Program-made: the position numbers and the translations under genes
Source: Jaapia argillacea MUCL 33604
Taxonomy: Eukaryota; Basidiomycota; Agaricomycetes; Jaapiales; Jaapiaceae
Direction of reading: 5' to 3'
Length of the DNA: 64,000 nt
Assembly: GCA_000697665.1 (NCBI GenBank)
Contig: KL197748.1
Location: 219,516-283,515, forward strand
The notes under the pieces: model-generated
What the model was told of the DNA's origin: nothing
What the model saw: only the letters and a program-made list of their open reading frames with translations
Databases searched by the model: none
Part shown: positions 45,354 to 56,875 of the stretch, piece by piece
Position numbering within the stretch: position 1 is the stretch's first letter
Layout of the letters: each line of letters starts with the position of its first letter

Positions 45354-48300
45354 TTGGACACCCCCGAATTATTATCTATTTCCACCCTAAAAAACTTGGG
45401 AACTCCATCCTTATGCATTCAAATCAAACTTATTGGAAGGAATCAAACCGCTACCACCAAAGCCCTAGTTGACAGCAGGGCCACCGGAAATCTAATCAGT
45501 TACGAATACACTGTCAAGAAACAAATGAACCTTCAAAAACTACCAACCTGAATCCCCGTCCACAACGTCGATGACTCAGAAAATGCAAATGGGGAAATTC
45601 ACTACTACGTCGAATTAGGAGTCTGAATTCATGGACAAGAAGAAGGAACCCACACAGAAAATAACCGATTCTATGTCACCAACATAGGGAAGGAAAACAT
45701 TATCCTCAGAAGCGATTGGCTACTAGAACACAACCCAGAAATAGACTGGCAGACTTACACGCTCAACCTCAGTTGATGCCCTGACACGTGCCAAATCCAA
45801 CAAGGACCCATCTCGGCACGAGCCAAACCCATCCTGAAGGCGCAGAATCATGCCACGGAACCCATCCTAATCGAGAAAGCCAAAACCAAAGTACAGAAGC
45901 CCAGGAAGCAGGGAAAACTCCCCTTGGAATTATGGACTACAGACGAAACCACAAATCCAGACCAGGAAATACAACCCTGGACATACCAAGGCATCAAGAT
46001 ACACCGCGCCCTAATGGGAGATCCATTACCCAAAGATGACGAAGAACCCAATGAAGACAAACACCCTATCATCATTGCAGCAAGAGCCCACAGGAATAAA
46101 TCCATCGAACTAGCGGAAAAGGCTGCTCAGGGACAAAAAGAAAAAACGTTGGAAGAGATGGTACCAAGAGAATATTGGAAATACAAGAGGGTCTTTGAAA
46201 AGAAAGCATCGGAACACTTCCCGATAAAACGCCCGTGGGATCATGCAATAGAATTAAAAGAAGGATGGAAGCCAATCAATTGCAAAACCTACCCCTTATC
46301 CCCGTCAGAACAAAAGGAACTCAATGTGTTCCTGGAGGAACAACTAGAAAAAGAATACATAAGACCATTGAAATCTCAGTTGTCATCACCATTCTTCTTT
46401 GTAAAAAAGAAGGATGGTAAACTCCGACCCACACAAGATTATCGATACCTCAATTCAATGACGGTCAAAAACACCTACCTGATACCACTTATCTCCGAAC
46501 TCATCAAAAAACTGAAAGGAGCTAAGATCTACTCCAAACTAGATTTACAATGGGGATATAATAACGTGAGAATCAAGGAAGGAGACGAATGGAAGGCGGC
46601 CTTCAAAACCAACCAAGGCCTATACGAACCGTGAGTTATGTTCTTCAGATTAACCAACTCACCGGCAACCTTCCAAACAATGATGAACAAACTATTCAAA
46701 GACCTGATCGACGAAGGACACGTCATAGTATACTTGGACGACATCCTAATCTTCACCCAAGATATGACCAAGCATCGGCAAATACTCCACCAAGTAATGA
46801 AGATCTTAGAGGAAAACGACCTTTTCCTAAAACCAGAGAAATGCATGTTCGAAGTCCCCAAAATCGAATATCTAGGACTAATGGTCTCCCACAACCTCGT
46901 AGAAATGGACCTGGTCAAAGTTGCCGGGATTATGGAATGGCCTGAACCCAAAAAAGTCAAAGAAGTTCAGTCCTTCCTAGGGTTCTGCAATTTCTACCGA
47001 CGATTCATTTGTGACTTCTCAAAAATTGCCAAACTGCTGTTTGAATTGACAAAAAAGGAGCATGAATGGGACTGGACCACCAGATGCCAGGAAGCCTTCG
47101 ACATACTCAAGGCATCTTTCACATTGTCCCCAACACTGGTAACGCCAGACACAACAAAACCGTTCCAAATTGAATGCGACACATCTGATTATGCAACCGG
47201 GGCCGTCCTGACACAATTAGAAGACGATGGAAGGTGGCACCCAGTCGCATATCTGTCAAAATCCCTGTCAGATGCAGAACAAAATTATGATATCTACGAC
47301 AAGGAACTACTCACAATCATCCGTTCCTTGGAAGCATGGCAACACTATCTGGAGGGATGTGCCCACCAGATCAGGATCGACACTGACCACAAAAATCTGG
47401 AGTACTTTCGAAATGCCCAGAAACTCAGTCGACGACAGGCAAGATGGGCCCAATTCCTGACACACTTCGACTTTGAACTAACACACAAGCCAGGAAAGTC
47501 AAACAAGTCTGACAGTCTTTCGAGACAACAAGACCATAAGGAGGGGGTGGATACTGACAATCAGGACAGAATATTATTAGGCCCCCAACTTTTTGCTAAA
47601 CAAATCAACATCACAGGGTGAGGAACCGCTTCGACACACTCCCCCACCATCGCACGACAAATTCAACTAACAATATGAAGCAGAATAACAATGAACTCTG
47701 AGAAACATGTATGAATAATAGGAGATTTGGATCTAAAAGAGGAAATCAGGAAGAATAACAAACTGGACAATTCGGTAACAACGGCACTAGACGCCATTCA
47801 CACACAAGGACCACGATCCCTCACTAAAGGACTAGAAGAATGGAATTTAGAAGACAGATTAATACTTTACCGAGGAAAGATATACATACCCAAGAACACA
47901 GACCTACGACGAAAAGTTGTAAAAATGTGCCATGACCCCACCCTAATGGGACACCCTGGAAGATACAAAACCCTAGAAATCGTACAATGAGACTATTGGT
48001 GGCCCAGTATGTCGACATTCGTCAAAAGTTACATCGAAGGATGTGCAACATGCCAATCCATCAAACCAAAGAACAACCCAACGCAAGAACCACTACACCT
48101 GACAGAAATCCCAACGCGACCCTTTGGAATTGTAACACAAGATTTCATTACAGGCATACCGGAAGTAGACAGATTCGACACCATCCACGTCCTCACCAAT
48201 TGATTTACCAAAACTGTGATCTTCACGCCCTGCAATAAAACTATAGACGCCGATGGAACAGCAGAAATTCTCATCAAAGGCACCTTCAGACGATACAGAT

Positions 48301-51300
48301 TACCAGACAAAATGATATCAGACTGAGGACCCCAATTCACGTCCCAAGTCCTCCACGCCATATTTAACCGACTCGACATCAAATCAGCGCTAAGTACGGG
48401 ATACCACCCAGAAACCGACGGAGCCACGGAGAGAGTCAACCAGGAACTAGAAATATTCCTTCGAGCCTATTGTAACCCAGCTCAAAACAACTGGCCATCG
48501 CTTCTCTACGCCGCGGAATTATCCCACAATACACGAACACACTCTGCAACCAAGAAATCACCATTCAAACTCATGCATGGATCCAGGCGAAGGTCAAACC
48601 ATCTTTCAGACCTACACCCAATATCCCAACATCTGAGCAATGACTAGAAGAACTCAAGAAGTCAAGAGAAAAAGCCGAAGCATGTCTTAAACTGGCAGCT
48701 GAGGCAATGAAAAACCAACACAACAAATATGGAACAAAAGGACCCAACTTCAAAGTTGGAGACTCTGTTTGGCTAGAAGGAAAAAATGTCAAAACCGAAT
48801 ACCCCAGCGCCAAACTCTCCCCCAAGCGACATGGCCCCTTCGAAATAGAAACTGTCATTGGATCTGGAACCTACTGACTCAAACTACCCAAAACATGGAG
48901 AATACATGCTGTGGGGTACTCAGGGTGCGTGAGGTCTGAGTGAGGGGTAGTTGTTCGTCTTCAATGGAAATCGAAGAACAGGAGGGATCAGTGTTTCGGG
49001 ATGTGGGAATGCGTAGGACAGACTTTGTAAGGTCTGGAATTGATGTGTCCAGTAATCAGAACACAAAAGGAAACTCGACTCAACACAGCAATAGTGGAGG
49101 AGTGATCCCAAGGGGAGGGTGCGCTATGGCAAGTACTTGTGCGGGTGTCCGGAACGTCGGGAATCGAGTCGGACTACTCGGAAATCTAAGGATACGATAC
49201 GACAAAACTAACTGTAAGACGTGTGATGAAAACAAACTAAAACGATAGGAAAATGAAGAAATCAAATTGAAACGGACTGAAACTAATACGTCGGGATAGG
49301 AACGAAAGGAAAACACTAATTGGAACGAAATAAGATCGGAATGAATCGAAAAGAAAGCGTTGAGATAGAACGTGAAGGTTGGGAAACGTCAACACAAGTC
49401 GAAAGTAAGAAAACCAGAAATCCCGAAGACAAAGAAGTCCGAAGCCCGACACAGTTAGATTCCGAGGGAACACTAGAGAGCGACACAAAGACAAGCTTAG
49501 ATTGAGAGTGCGAGGGTGAACGACATCCGAGAGCAACTCCGGATGAGAGAGATCATGAAAGATTTTTTTTTGGGAAAGTAGCTACGGACAGGTTTTTATA
49601 CCTAAGTACATGAGGTAGCTATGGAATAGGAAAGGATAAAGGGAAAGGTGAATTTGGGACAACATGAGGGTGAATCAAGTGAAGGAGTGCACAACGAAAG
49701 AGGGGGACAAGTTGGAAGTCAAGTAACTGAGGTAAAACATACTGAGTATTCCTCGGAAGCGAGTGAAGTCCTATCGGAGGCGTATCAGACTGAAAGAGGA
49801 AGTGCACAGAAGCCTCGGGATGAGCAGGATCTATAGTAGTTAATCTCGGAAACCTAAAGCAAGTATCTTCCTGATCGAGGACTCAGCGCAAGAGCACAGA
49901 CACGAGGTGGAGAAGTCAATAAGCCATGGTATGGAGAGTGATGTAAGTGTTTTGTAAATCCCGGAGTATCGGATCATCGGAATGTGTTGTGGCAGTGTAT
50001 CGGGGACTCGGATTATCGAGATAAAGAATTTCCTGATAAGATTGTCGAGATTCTGGGGACATGCAAGGTCGTAAGTCCAAGGTGGTGAAGGAGGAGATCT
50101 GAGTTGAATCAGGTGTCTCGGAGTCCTAGGAACGTTCGCATCGGGTGCATCGGAGTTGTATCGTCGGGAAGAATACGTTCCTAACTTGATAACGTTGGAA
50201 TTCCCGATACTGAATGACGTGGAGGCGAGATGGTGAACAACTAGTCTTGAGTCGAATTCCGATGTTCCAGACTCCTATGAACGTTTGCATCGGGTGCATC
50301 GGAATTGTATCGTCGGGTCGAATACAGTCCTAATTGTAGAACATCGGAAATCCCGATACTGAGCAACGTGGAGGCGAAATGGTGGACATCTGGTCTCGGG
50401 AGGAATCTCGGAGTTGGAGCGGATAGGAAATTCCGACGTCATCCGGAATACGATCGAATCGTTAGGAGAATTGGGCGTGCGTTCGGACGTTTGGATATTT
50501 CCGAGTTCGGAATGACGAGGGAGCGAATTACTGAGAGTCGAGTTTCATTTGAGATGGGACTGAGTGCCGTGTGGTTGTCAGGAGTGAGGGAATGGGATGT
50601 CGGGTCTGAAATCGTATGAAACTGGTGAGTTCAACTCAATCCGAAGAGAGGGGATGTCGTATACTTGATTCGATGGAGTTACGGTCGAAACGGTATAATG
50701 GCGCGATTCCGCTAGTAGGCGGATTGGGTTCCCCACAACGCGGTCTTCCACACTGGACTACTAACCCCGTACAAAGAAACCACCGAACACAGACTAAACT
50801 ACCCACGACCCATACCCAACTTGATCACTGGAGAAGAAGAATTCAAAGTAGAAGAAGTCATCAAATCGAAATACGCTGGATGAGGAAAGAAATCTGTCAA
50901 ATACCTAGTACAATGGAAAGGATACCCAGACTCAGAAAATATGTGGGAAGACATGAAGAACCTCCGTAACTCGTCGGAGCTAGTAGAAACATTCCATCGG
51001 AAACACCTCAAATCTCCCAAACCTGTTAAATTGGCCTTCGCATTACTCTGGATACCCGAAGAAGAATGGACCCGACTCTGGATAGACATTGCAGCAAGAT
51101 GCACAGCCATGGAAAGCCTCCCGAACCTTCCAGAATATATGACAAAAAACCCCGACCCAGAACATATAAAAGCCCACCTCATAAAGCTGCAGAAATCCAT
51201 TCCTCACCGAATACTCCAGCAGCAAAAACAACCACTCTCGCCTAACCAGCACCACCAGCTCCCTCGTCCCTCACACAATGATCTCCCAGACTGTTCTCCA

Positions 51301-51390
51301 CACCCTCTCCATCGTTCTGACCCCCAGCATCCACCTCCCCGCACCTCCTGCCTTCTATGTCACTGCCGACAACCAAATCATGACTCATGA
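45354..51390 (+). pseudogene. pol: Element B Pol, split by an insertion
   Basis: Protease ALVDSRATGNLIS at about 45464 (DSRA instead of DSGA, as in A). RT 46380-46960 with FFVKKKDGKLRPTQDYR, LDLQWGYNNVR and an intact YLDDILIF. RNase H 47160-47420 (IECDTS, YDKELLTI, DTDHKNLEYF). Integrase 47720-48900 (GCATCQ, FITGIPEVDRFD, GYHPETDGATERVNQE). The tail breaks at 48909 and resumes at 50742 (VFHTGLL homologous in A), then comes the chromodomain 50820-51010 (KSVKYLVQWKGYPDSENMWE) and a tail to TGA at 51388-51390. In-frame TGAs are numerous; at several of them A has CAA or CGG, pointing to an ancestral CGA (Arg). Confidence 0.9.
48910..50737 (+). mobile_element. 1828-bp LTR-like insertion in element B
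   Basis: It begins TGTGGGG and ends CCCCACA (inverted ends, TG...CA), flanked by ATGC (48906-48909) and ACGC (50738-50741), a 4-bp duplication with one CpG-type difference. The integrase reading of B is continuous across it when compared with A. It is rich in CpG and purines, unlike its surroundings, has no substantial ORF, includes a T-run followed by a TATAC motif near 49590-49600, and carries an internal duplication of about 148 bp (50101-50245 and 50249-50400, sharing GCATCGGGTGCATCGG). It is most like a very long solo LTR or a non-coding retroelement; orientation is unknown and plus is arbitrary. Confidence 0.7.
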
Positions 51391-52681
51391 TGACATCGAG
51401 TACTGCGAGCGCCAGCTTGTCACTAAAATCCTCATGCAAGCCCACTTGGTCAACACTGAGAACTGGATTCTCGAGTGGAAACATGACCAACAGGAGGACA
51501 TCCGCATCTGCATGGGCTGCCCCTGAGCCCTCAATTTCTTTGAACTCGACAGCCACGTCCAGAAGTGCGTCCGCCCCATACTCCCTGTCCCCATCATCAC
51601 CATCAACCAAGCACCCCCCATCTACAACCTCAACTATACTGAGGCTTGCCCTGAAAGCCTACGCCCCCTACTCCCTATCATCCAGACCAAACTGATCCTA
51701 GAAACCGAAGACGTCTTCAGCCCAGCCCCCCTCCTATCAGAAAATACCCAGCCTGGGGCTCACAGCCTGTCGTATCACCTGTCCACACCCATCCATTCCC
51801 CCCACCCATCAGACTACCAGCTGCTAGAAGACATGGAGATCGACGAGTAGAACAGCCGGGCTGATTATGCCTCCCCCACTCCTGTCCCTGTCGACACCTC
51901 GTCATCCACCGACTCCCTACCCTCACTCCACCCCATATCTTCCACCACGTCCTCAGAACCGCAACAACCCCCCCGACCTTCCTCAGCCCCTTTGTCCCTC
52001 AACCAAAACAGGTGTTCTACCCCCAGTCTCCCCACCAAGTGGAAACCCGAAGGAGGCGAGCACAAATGGCCGCCAGCTGGCCTGGCTGACTCCAAAGAAA
52101 TTTGGCCCAACCCTGCCAATGCCATCGAACACTGGGGATCCACCCCAAATGCCCCCTTCCCCTCACCATCCCAATCACCCATCGATCTCTGGGCCACATG
52201 CCCCCCTCGATATATCACCAACGACGACTTGAAGCGCCACCAACAGGCCAAATGTTGGAACTGCCATTGTCAAGGGCACATCGCACGGTCCTGTCCCACT
52301 GACTCCCAGCCATGTAAGAAAAAATCAGTTAACCATTGCCCCCCCACTCACACTGCCCCTAGGCCCATACCCACAATTTCACCCTTACCACAGCCAACCC
52401 CGATCTCAGAACGCACCCTCTTCGAGGAATCTCAATTTACTGCCTATATCAAGCACAACATTCGGCGATGCAAACTCAAACTGGACAGCACTCGATGGGC
52501 CTGGATCCACTGGATGGAACAAGGAAAACGTCTCCTGGCATCCCAACACCTCCCTTCGTCACCTACCACCCCAGTATACCCTGATGCCGCTACGTGGCAG
52601 CAACTTCTAGATCGACAGGTGATGGAGATGGATTGGAATTACAGGATCATAATGGAAGGTTTGGGACGAACCTTGGCTTAG
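51278..52681 (+). pseudogene. Element B ORF3: extra protein with CCHC zinc knuckle
   Basis: An ATG at 51278 opens a frame overlapping the end of pol in another frame. It runs about 467 codons to TAG 52679-52681, broken by TGA at 51524-51526 and TAG at 51848-51850. It begins MISQTVLHTLSIVL and includes DIEYCERQLVTKILMQAHLV, a C..C/H..C-like set (CMGC...DSHVQKC), an acidic/Ser-Pro linker, then a canonical knuckle CWNCHCQGHIARSCP (CX2CX4HX4C) near 52256-52300, and a conserved-looking tail (LFEESQFTAYIKHNIRRCK, TRWAWIHWMEQGKRLL) reaching the polypurine tract. This is the env position in retroviruses, but there is no signal peptide or membrane segment. Codon-like conservation of the frame suggests a once functional nucleic-acid-binding accessory protein. 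I know no family. Confidence 0.65.
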
Positions 52682-52693
52682 AAGAGGGGGTGG

Positions 52694-53179
52694 TGTTACG
52701 ACTCTGTATACCCGTTTCATTTTTTGTTATCTTATCCCCTCTCAGACATCTTATCTCGCCTTATCGCGCCTTTGCTCAGACTCATTCTATTTATATCTTG
52801 TTGTACTATTTATAACTTGGTCCTCCATACTATACCCCATCAGGATGGCTACCAACTCCCTGGGTGTTCTGCCCCATTCTCTATCCTTCTGTCATATTCT
52901 CTCGTATTCCTTGGACTCTATTCTTAGCGCCTTCTCTACCATTCTACTATGTTCCACCCCTCTGATCCTAGTATATAAGGCGCTCTCGTCCCTCTGTATC
53001 CCTTAAGCTTGTCCACTTGAATAATACAGCCTTTAGCCTGTACCCTTCAACTGGTTCACTCTTGTTCATCATCCTCTACCACCTCAAGTCGTAGCCTGAG
53101 TCCGGACTAAGCCAAAGTACCCAAAGGACTTACAAGCCTTACTTGCTACTTTGCGCCCATGCTAAAGTCGCTCGTAACA
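52694..53179 (+). repeat. Element B 3' LTR (486 bp)
   Basis: Same length as the 5' copy, about 95.5% identical, same ends and TATA box. It is preceded by a purine tract and followed by the TCAGG flank belonging to element A. Confidence 0.93.
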
Positions 53180-54237
53180 TCAGGTGGATCGGGAGTGGGT
53201 TTGGTGTCGATGGGGATGGGAGTGGTTTCTTCAGGATTGATTTGCCTGGCAAGAGGGTTCAGTGTTGGGGAGTGTGAATCTTCGGGTTCTTTGGTGATGG
53301 GGGTGGGTTGAGTTTCTGCTTCTTCTTTGGTGGTTGATTGGTCATTGTCAGATACTTCCAGAGCTCAGTAAGATATTCTAGAAGCAGATCTAGACACTGA
53401 TTCACATAGTTCTTGTATTCCTCAGTTGCTGTGGGTGGATTGTCTGCTGGGTTGCCGTGATGGGGGCTTCAGTCGAGGGGTTCCTCCTTAAGAGTTCCAT
53501 TGATGGGGGTTAGCCCATGGAGGCTGGGTGGATGAAGATGCGACAGGCAGGGTAGGGGCAAAGACCAAGGGCAATACTGGGCTGATCGGTGGTGGTGACC
53601 TAGCGGTTTCAGGTGTGGTCAGGGTCTGGGGTATTATCTCGGGGTGTAGTCAGATGTATTCTTTGAGGGGTGGAAGGTCTGGGTCGAGGGGAAATTGGGA
53701 TGGCCTTCTGAATTGAGTGAACCTTCTATCTTCTTGGGCGATGAAGGGGATTTGTTTATAAAAGAATAATCCATTAGAGCTATCAAAGTGGATTTTATCC
53801 TGGACAACAGAGTTGTACTGGATGAGTTCTGGGAAGGTTGGTATATGGGTGTCAGCAGGGAGTGGGTGTTGCTGACAGACAGAGGGTATGTGGGGATCAG
53901 TTTTGATGGATGTGCTTGGGTGGTGGCTGGGTGGTGATGGGGTCTAGTTGGATGGGGTCTTCTAGGTTAATGTCACCAACTGGATGTGGGGTGTGAGTTG
54001 CCTGTCGTTTGACAATTCGGATTTGTTTATCGTTGTAGGGTTGTCCTCTGAAAGGGTCAAACGTGTTGTCACAGTGAAGTATTACCACAAAGAGGGGTCG
54101 GATGTCAATGACATCGACGATGCTAAGGTGGGGCTTGTCGGTTACAGCGACATGATAGGGTTCCAGGGTGAAAGGGATCACAGATCCTGACTGTGTTGGT
54201 GTCGTGGGGTGAGTAGGGTGTGAAAAGCTTGTCCAAG
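53180..54237 (-). pseudogene. Element A leader, primer site and pre-Gag
   Basis: The primer site (54225-54235; AAGCTTGTCCA on the plus strand, TGGACAAGCTT read on the minus) lies two bases inside the LTR and matches the LTR stretch at 54349-54359. The frame 54181-53897 (MIPFTLEPYHVAVTDKPH, DVIDIRPLFVV) matches the pre-Gag of element B. It continues in broken frames through FPLDPDLPPLKEYI near 53700-53640 to the insertion of B at 53184. Confidence 0.75.
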
Positions 54238-54760
54238 TGTTAGGAGTGCTTTAGTGACTAGTACTCAGGCTATGACTTGAGGTGGTAGAGGATGATGAAC
54301 GAGAGTGAACCAGTTGAAGGGTATGGCTAAAGAGCTGTATTATTCAAGTGGACAAGCTTGGGGAATACAGGAGGGTGAGGGCGCCTTATATACTAGAGCC
54401 AAAATGGTAGAATGTAGTAGAATGGTATGGAAGGCACTAAGAATAGCGTCTAGGGAATACAGGAGAACATGATAGAAAGACAGAGAATGAGGTGGAATGT
54501 CCAGAGAACCGGTAACCCGCTGAATAGGGTATAGGGCAAGAAGGCAAGTTAATAATAGCAGGGCAAGATATAAATAGAATGGATCTGAGGTGAGGCAGGA
54601 TAAGACAAGATAAGATGTCCTAGGTGAGATAAGATAAGATAAGCTACTGCAAAGTGGTGTTGAGTATCATAGACAAGGGAAATGATATGAAAGCGAAGGG
54701 AGTCCAATAAAAGAATAAAAAGGGCAAGGAAAATATACAAGTCCAGATGTGTTCACAACA
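54238..54760 (-). repeat. Element A 5' LTR (523 bp)
   Basis: Same length as the left copy; ends and GATAAG cluster (54596-54650) conserved; followed by AAATG at 54761-54765. Confidence 0.93.
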
Positions 54761-56233
54761 AAATGGAGGATTTGATGGATGTGAGAATAAGGGGAGGGGA
54801 AAGCAAAATGATGGAAAAAAATGAAAATATGGGGTGTTCAGACCATGGACCGGTAGGTTGTCTGACATCGTCCCCCCTGTCTTATCCTGCTTTGAGCAAC
54901 ATTGCAGTGTATCTTGTGAAGCAGTTGCTCGCATATACAATCTCGCTCTCACAAAGATTGACTCTGACAATAGTATGCAATCGGAAACTGTGTGGTACCT
55001 TTTTTATTTGAACTCCTTGCTGTGAGACAAGAGGAACAGGAGCGGATCCCCGTCCTTCCCCACTGTGGCACAAATGAAGTGCACCTCAACACAGCATTAT
55101 TGGAGCAGAACTACGTTATCACGGGAACCAGCCAGAAGATGTGGGCACATGCATGCATGTCATGCATGAAGTTGATGAAATCAGCAGACGGTTCAATGTG
55201 TGAGCTTTATCTGCTCCATTGATTTTTGTGGTGATGCAATCTTACAAGCAACAACCTCAGCACATTTGTCTGCTTGTGTCATGGACAGTGTAACCATTGG
55301 TCATCCTTGCTGTAATGTTGCCTAGTATATGAATCAATTATCTGCTCCACGTGACCAGTTCTGTGGAGTTCATGCCTCCAAGCAATTTGACTGTGCCATC
55401 AATTGATGTACCCTTCCAGCATCTGAAGGATTTCAAACTTGCAATACTACAGAACACTGAAATTTCAAAACATGTTGATGTATGGAGGGGCAGGCTATTC
55501 CAGTTGAAGGCCCATGTGGCACGATCTGCTAGGCTTCCTGAGCCAGCAACACCATCCAATGACAAGGGGTATCTGGATGAGGCATCCATGACAGAGCAAG
55601 ATAACCCCAGTGAGCCAGGAATTGGCATTGCCCAACCACAGATGAAATCATTGCTGATGCAAAAGTGGACTCACAACAAACAACTTATGGTGTGGTGTTG
55701 TGGCATCGTCATCTCTTGCGCCACGTTCTTTGAGTCAGAGTTGGTCTCTAATGCCAAGGTGAGTCTTGTCTTGTTGTGTTGGATGCAACTTAATGTCACC
55801 TCATTAGAACTCCATACTTGTCACCTTTCCATTCCACTTTCCAGGCTCCTGCCCATGAATATCTACTCTATGATAACAGCTGCCAACTCTTGCGGCATCT
55901 TTGAAGCAGTAACAATCAGTGATTGGACACAATCACATTCATTGTTGATGTGTTCCATGCCATCAACAAGCACAAGGAAGGTGATGTGTTCTGCCAGCTG
56001 AACTGCAACCCTGCCTTATATGATGAACTCTATATGAGAGTCATGCTTGGGTGTTCAATTCGCCAGCAGCAGAGCACACTAATGTTTGGTTTGGGAGATT
56101 TCAATCAATCACGAGGGAGATGTCTGAGGTTCAGTATAACTTTTTCCTTGAAGAAATGATCACTATTCACAATCATTTCATTTTCTCAAAACTACAGCAA
56201 CACATCAGCAATACCACATTTTCCCCCAAGTAA

Positions 56234-56875
56234 TACAAGCAGCAGAAAAAAATCCCAAGCTCTCCCCTAGCATCACAAGTGCTGACTAGCTCTCCCAAGC
56301 ACCACATGATTCTATCCAGTACTCAGAAGCACAACCTCACCTGGATAGTATCTCTCAAAAATTCAGTCACTTGCCAGTGATAGTAAGGTTGGGTTGGAGC
56401 TATCTAGCTATCCATTCATCTTGCAGAAGCTTTTGAGTTTGCTGCTCCAGAATTGCTTGATGACTTGTCCACTTGTAAGACAGACAGACAGTATGACTCA
56501 GAGACACCCACTGACAAATATAATATCCAACTGTGTATGAGATTCTACTACCATTCAGGGGATACAAACACCATGACCCTCATGTATAATATAGTAACTT
56601 TTGAGTATGGCATCTAGACATGGAATGGCAAGTGGACATAGAGAAAAGGGGGGAAATAAAGGTGTCTATGGTAGGGTACATCGTCTACAGCCCCTGAATC
56701 AAAATCTGTGGCCCAGCAGGCACATGTCAAAGGATTCAGACATCACCACAAAGGAGAGAGCTCAGAGCTGTCAGACACAAGGAAGGCACAACAGAGCAGG
56801 GTTGTAGTCAGTGAGAATGGTCTCCTGTACTCACATAGACCAGGTGGTTGACGGATGCCAAAGTGCATAACCACT
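56234..56875. other. KDZ 3' flank, no gene seen
   Basis: CpG-poor sequence with short frames only (56601-56807 has no recognisable domain). Confidence 0.4.

Larger units (their letters stand above)
42390..53179 (+). mobile_element. Element B: related Ty3/gypsy element nested in A, with an extra ORF
   Basis: LTRs of exactly 486 bp (42390-42875 and 52694-53179). The flanks are TTGGG (42385-42389) and TCAGG (53180-53184), which differ by TG versus CA, as if both derived from TCGGG; the interrupted gag sequence of A, compared with the homologous gag of B, confirms the junction. The internal order is pre-gag, gag, pol, chromodomain, ORF3 with zinc knuckle, polypurine tract (AGAAGAGGGGGTGG, ending 52693). 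A 1828-bp insertion (48910-50737) splits the integrase tail. Without it B is about 8.96 kb. RT keeps YLDD but many stops make it inactive. Confidence 0.95.
35922..54760 (-). mobile_element. Element A: chromodomain Ty3/gypsy retrotransposon hosting element B
   Basis: LTRs of exactly 523 bp (35922-36444 and 54238-54760) and the perfect 5-bp duplication AAATG (35917-35921 and 54761-54765) define the outer ends. Read on the minus strand the order is 5' LTR at 54760, primer site, pre-gag, [element B], gag, pol with chromodomain, a short 3' frame, polypurine tract, 3' LTR. Without element B and its 5-bp duplication, A is about 8.04 kb. It lies in the intron of the KDZ gene. Stops and lost catalytic residues show that it is inactive. 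Confidence 0.95.
34319..56233 (+). pseudogene. KDZ-type transposase gene (CxC5/CxC6 class), split by a retroelement nest
   Basis: Conserved pieces occur in order on the plus strand. 34319-34564: helical N-terminus ending LSLCWVAFSDLV. About 34650-34812: CxC5-type cluster (CIRRDC...LFTLWHS...CSLYC). About 34858-35030: NTTYQHNYHV...FLKVSEHLYDE...QMVFS. A GTATGT donor at 35031 and an ATTGCAG acceptor ending 54907 bound an about 19.9-kb intron. Then from 54908: CEAVARIYNLALTKI, HACMSCMKLM, VMDSVTIGHPCC (55278-55311), CxC6-like cluster near 55385-55450, GIVISCATFFESELVS, LLYDNSCQLL after a normal intron, VDVFHAINKHKEGDVFCQLN and EHTNVWFGRFQSITREM, ending at TAA about 56233. KDZ (Kyakuja-Dileera-Zisupton) proteins are DDE DNA transposases common in Agaricomycetes. 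TGA stops and frameshifts in the 3' half show that it is dead. Terminal repeats were not found. Confidence 0.8.

Noticed and set aside
49320-49836. Open frames in the 1.83-kb insertion as transposase or Gag
   Set aside because: Short, charged, repetitive and without motifs; the element appears non-coding.
51242-52251. Overlapping frames antisense or out of frame to ORF3 of element B
   Set aside because: The ORF3 frame holds the zinc knuckle and runs to the polypurine tract; the others lack motifs.
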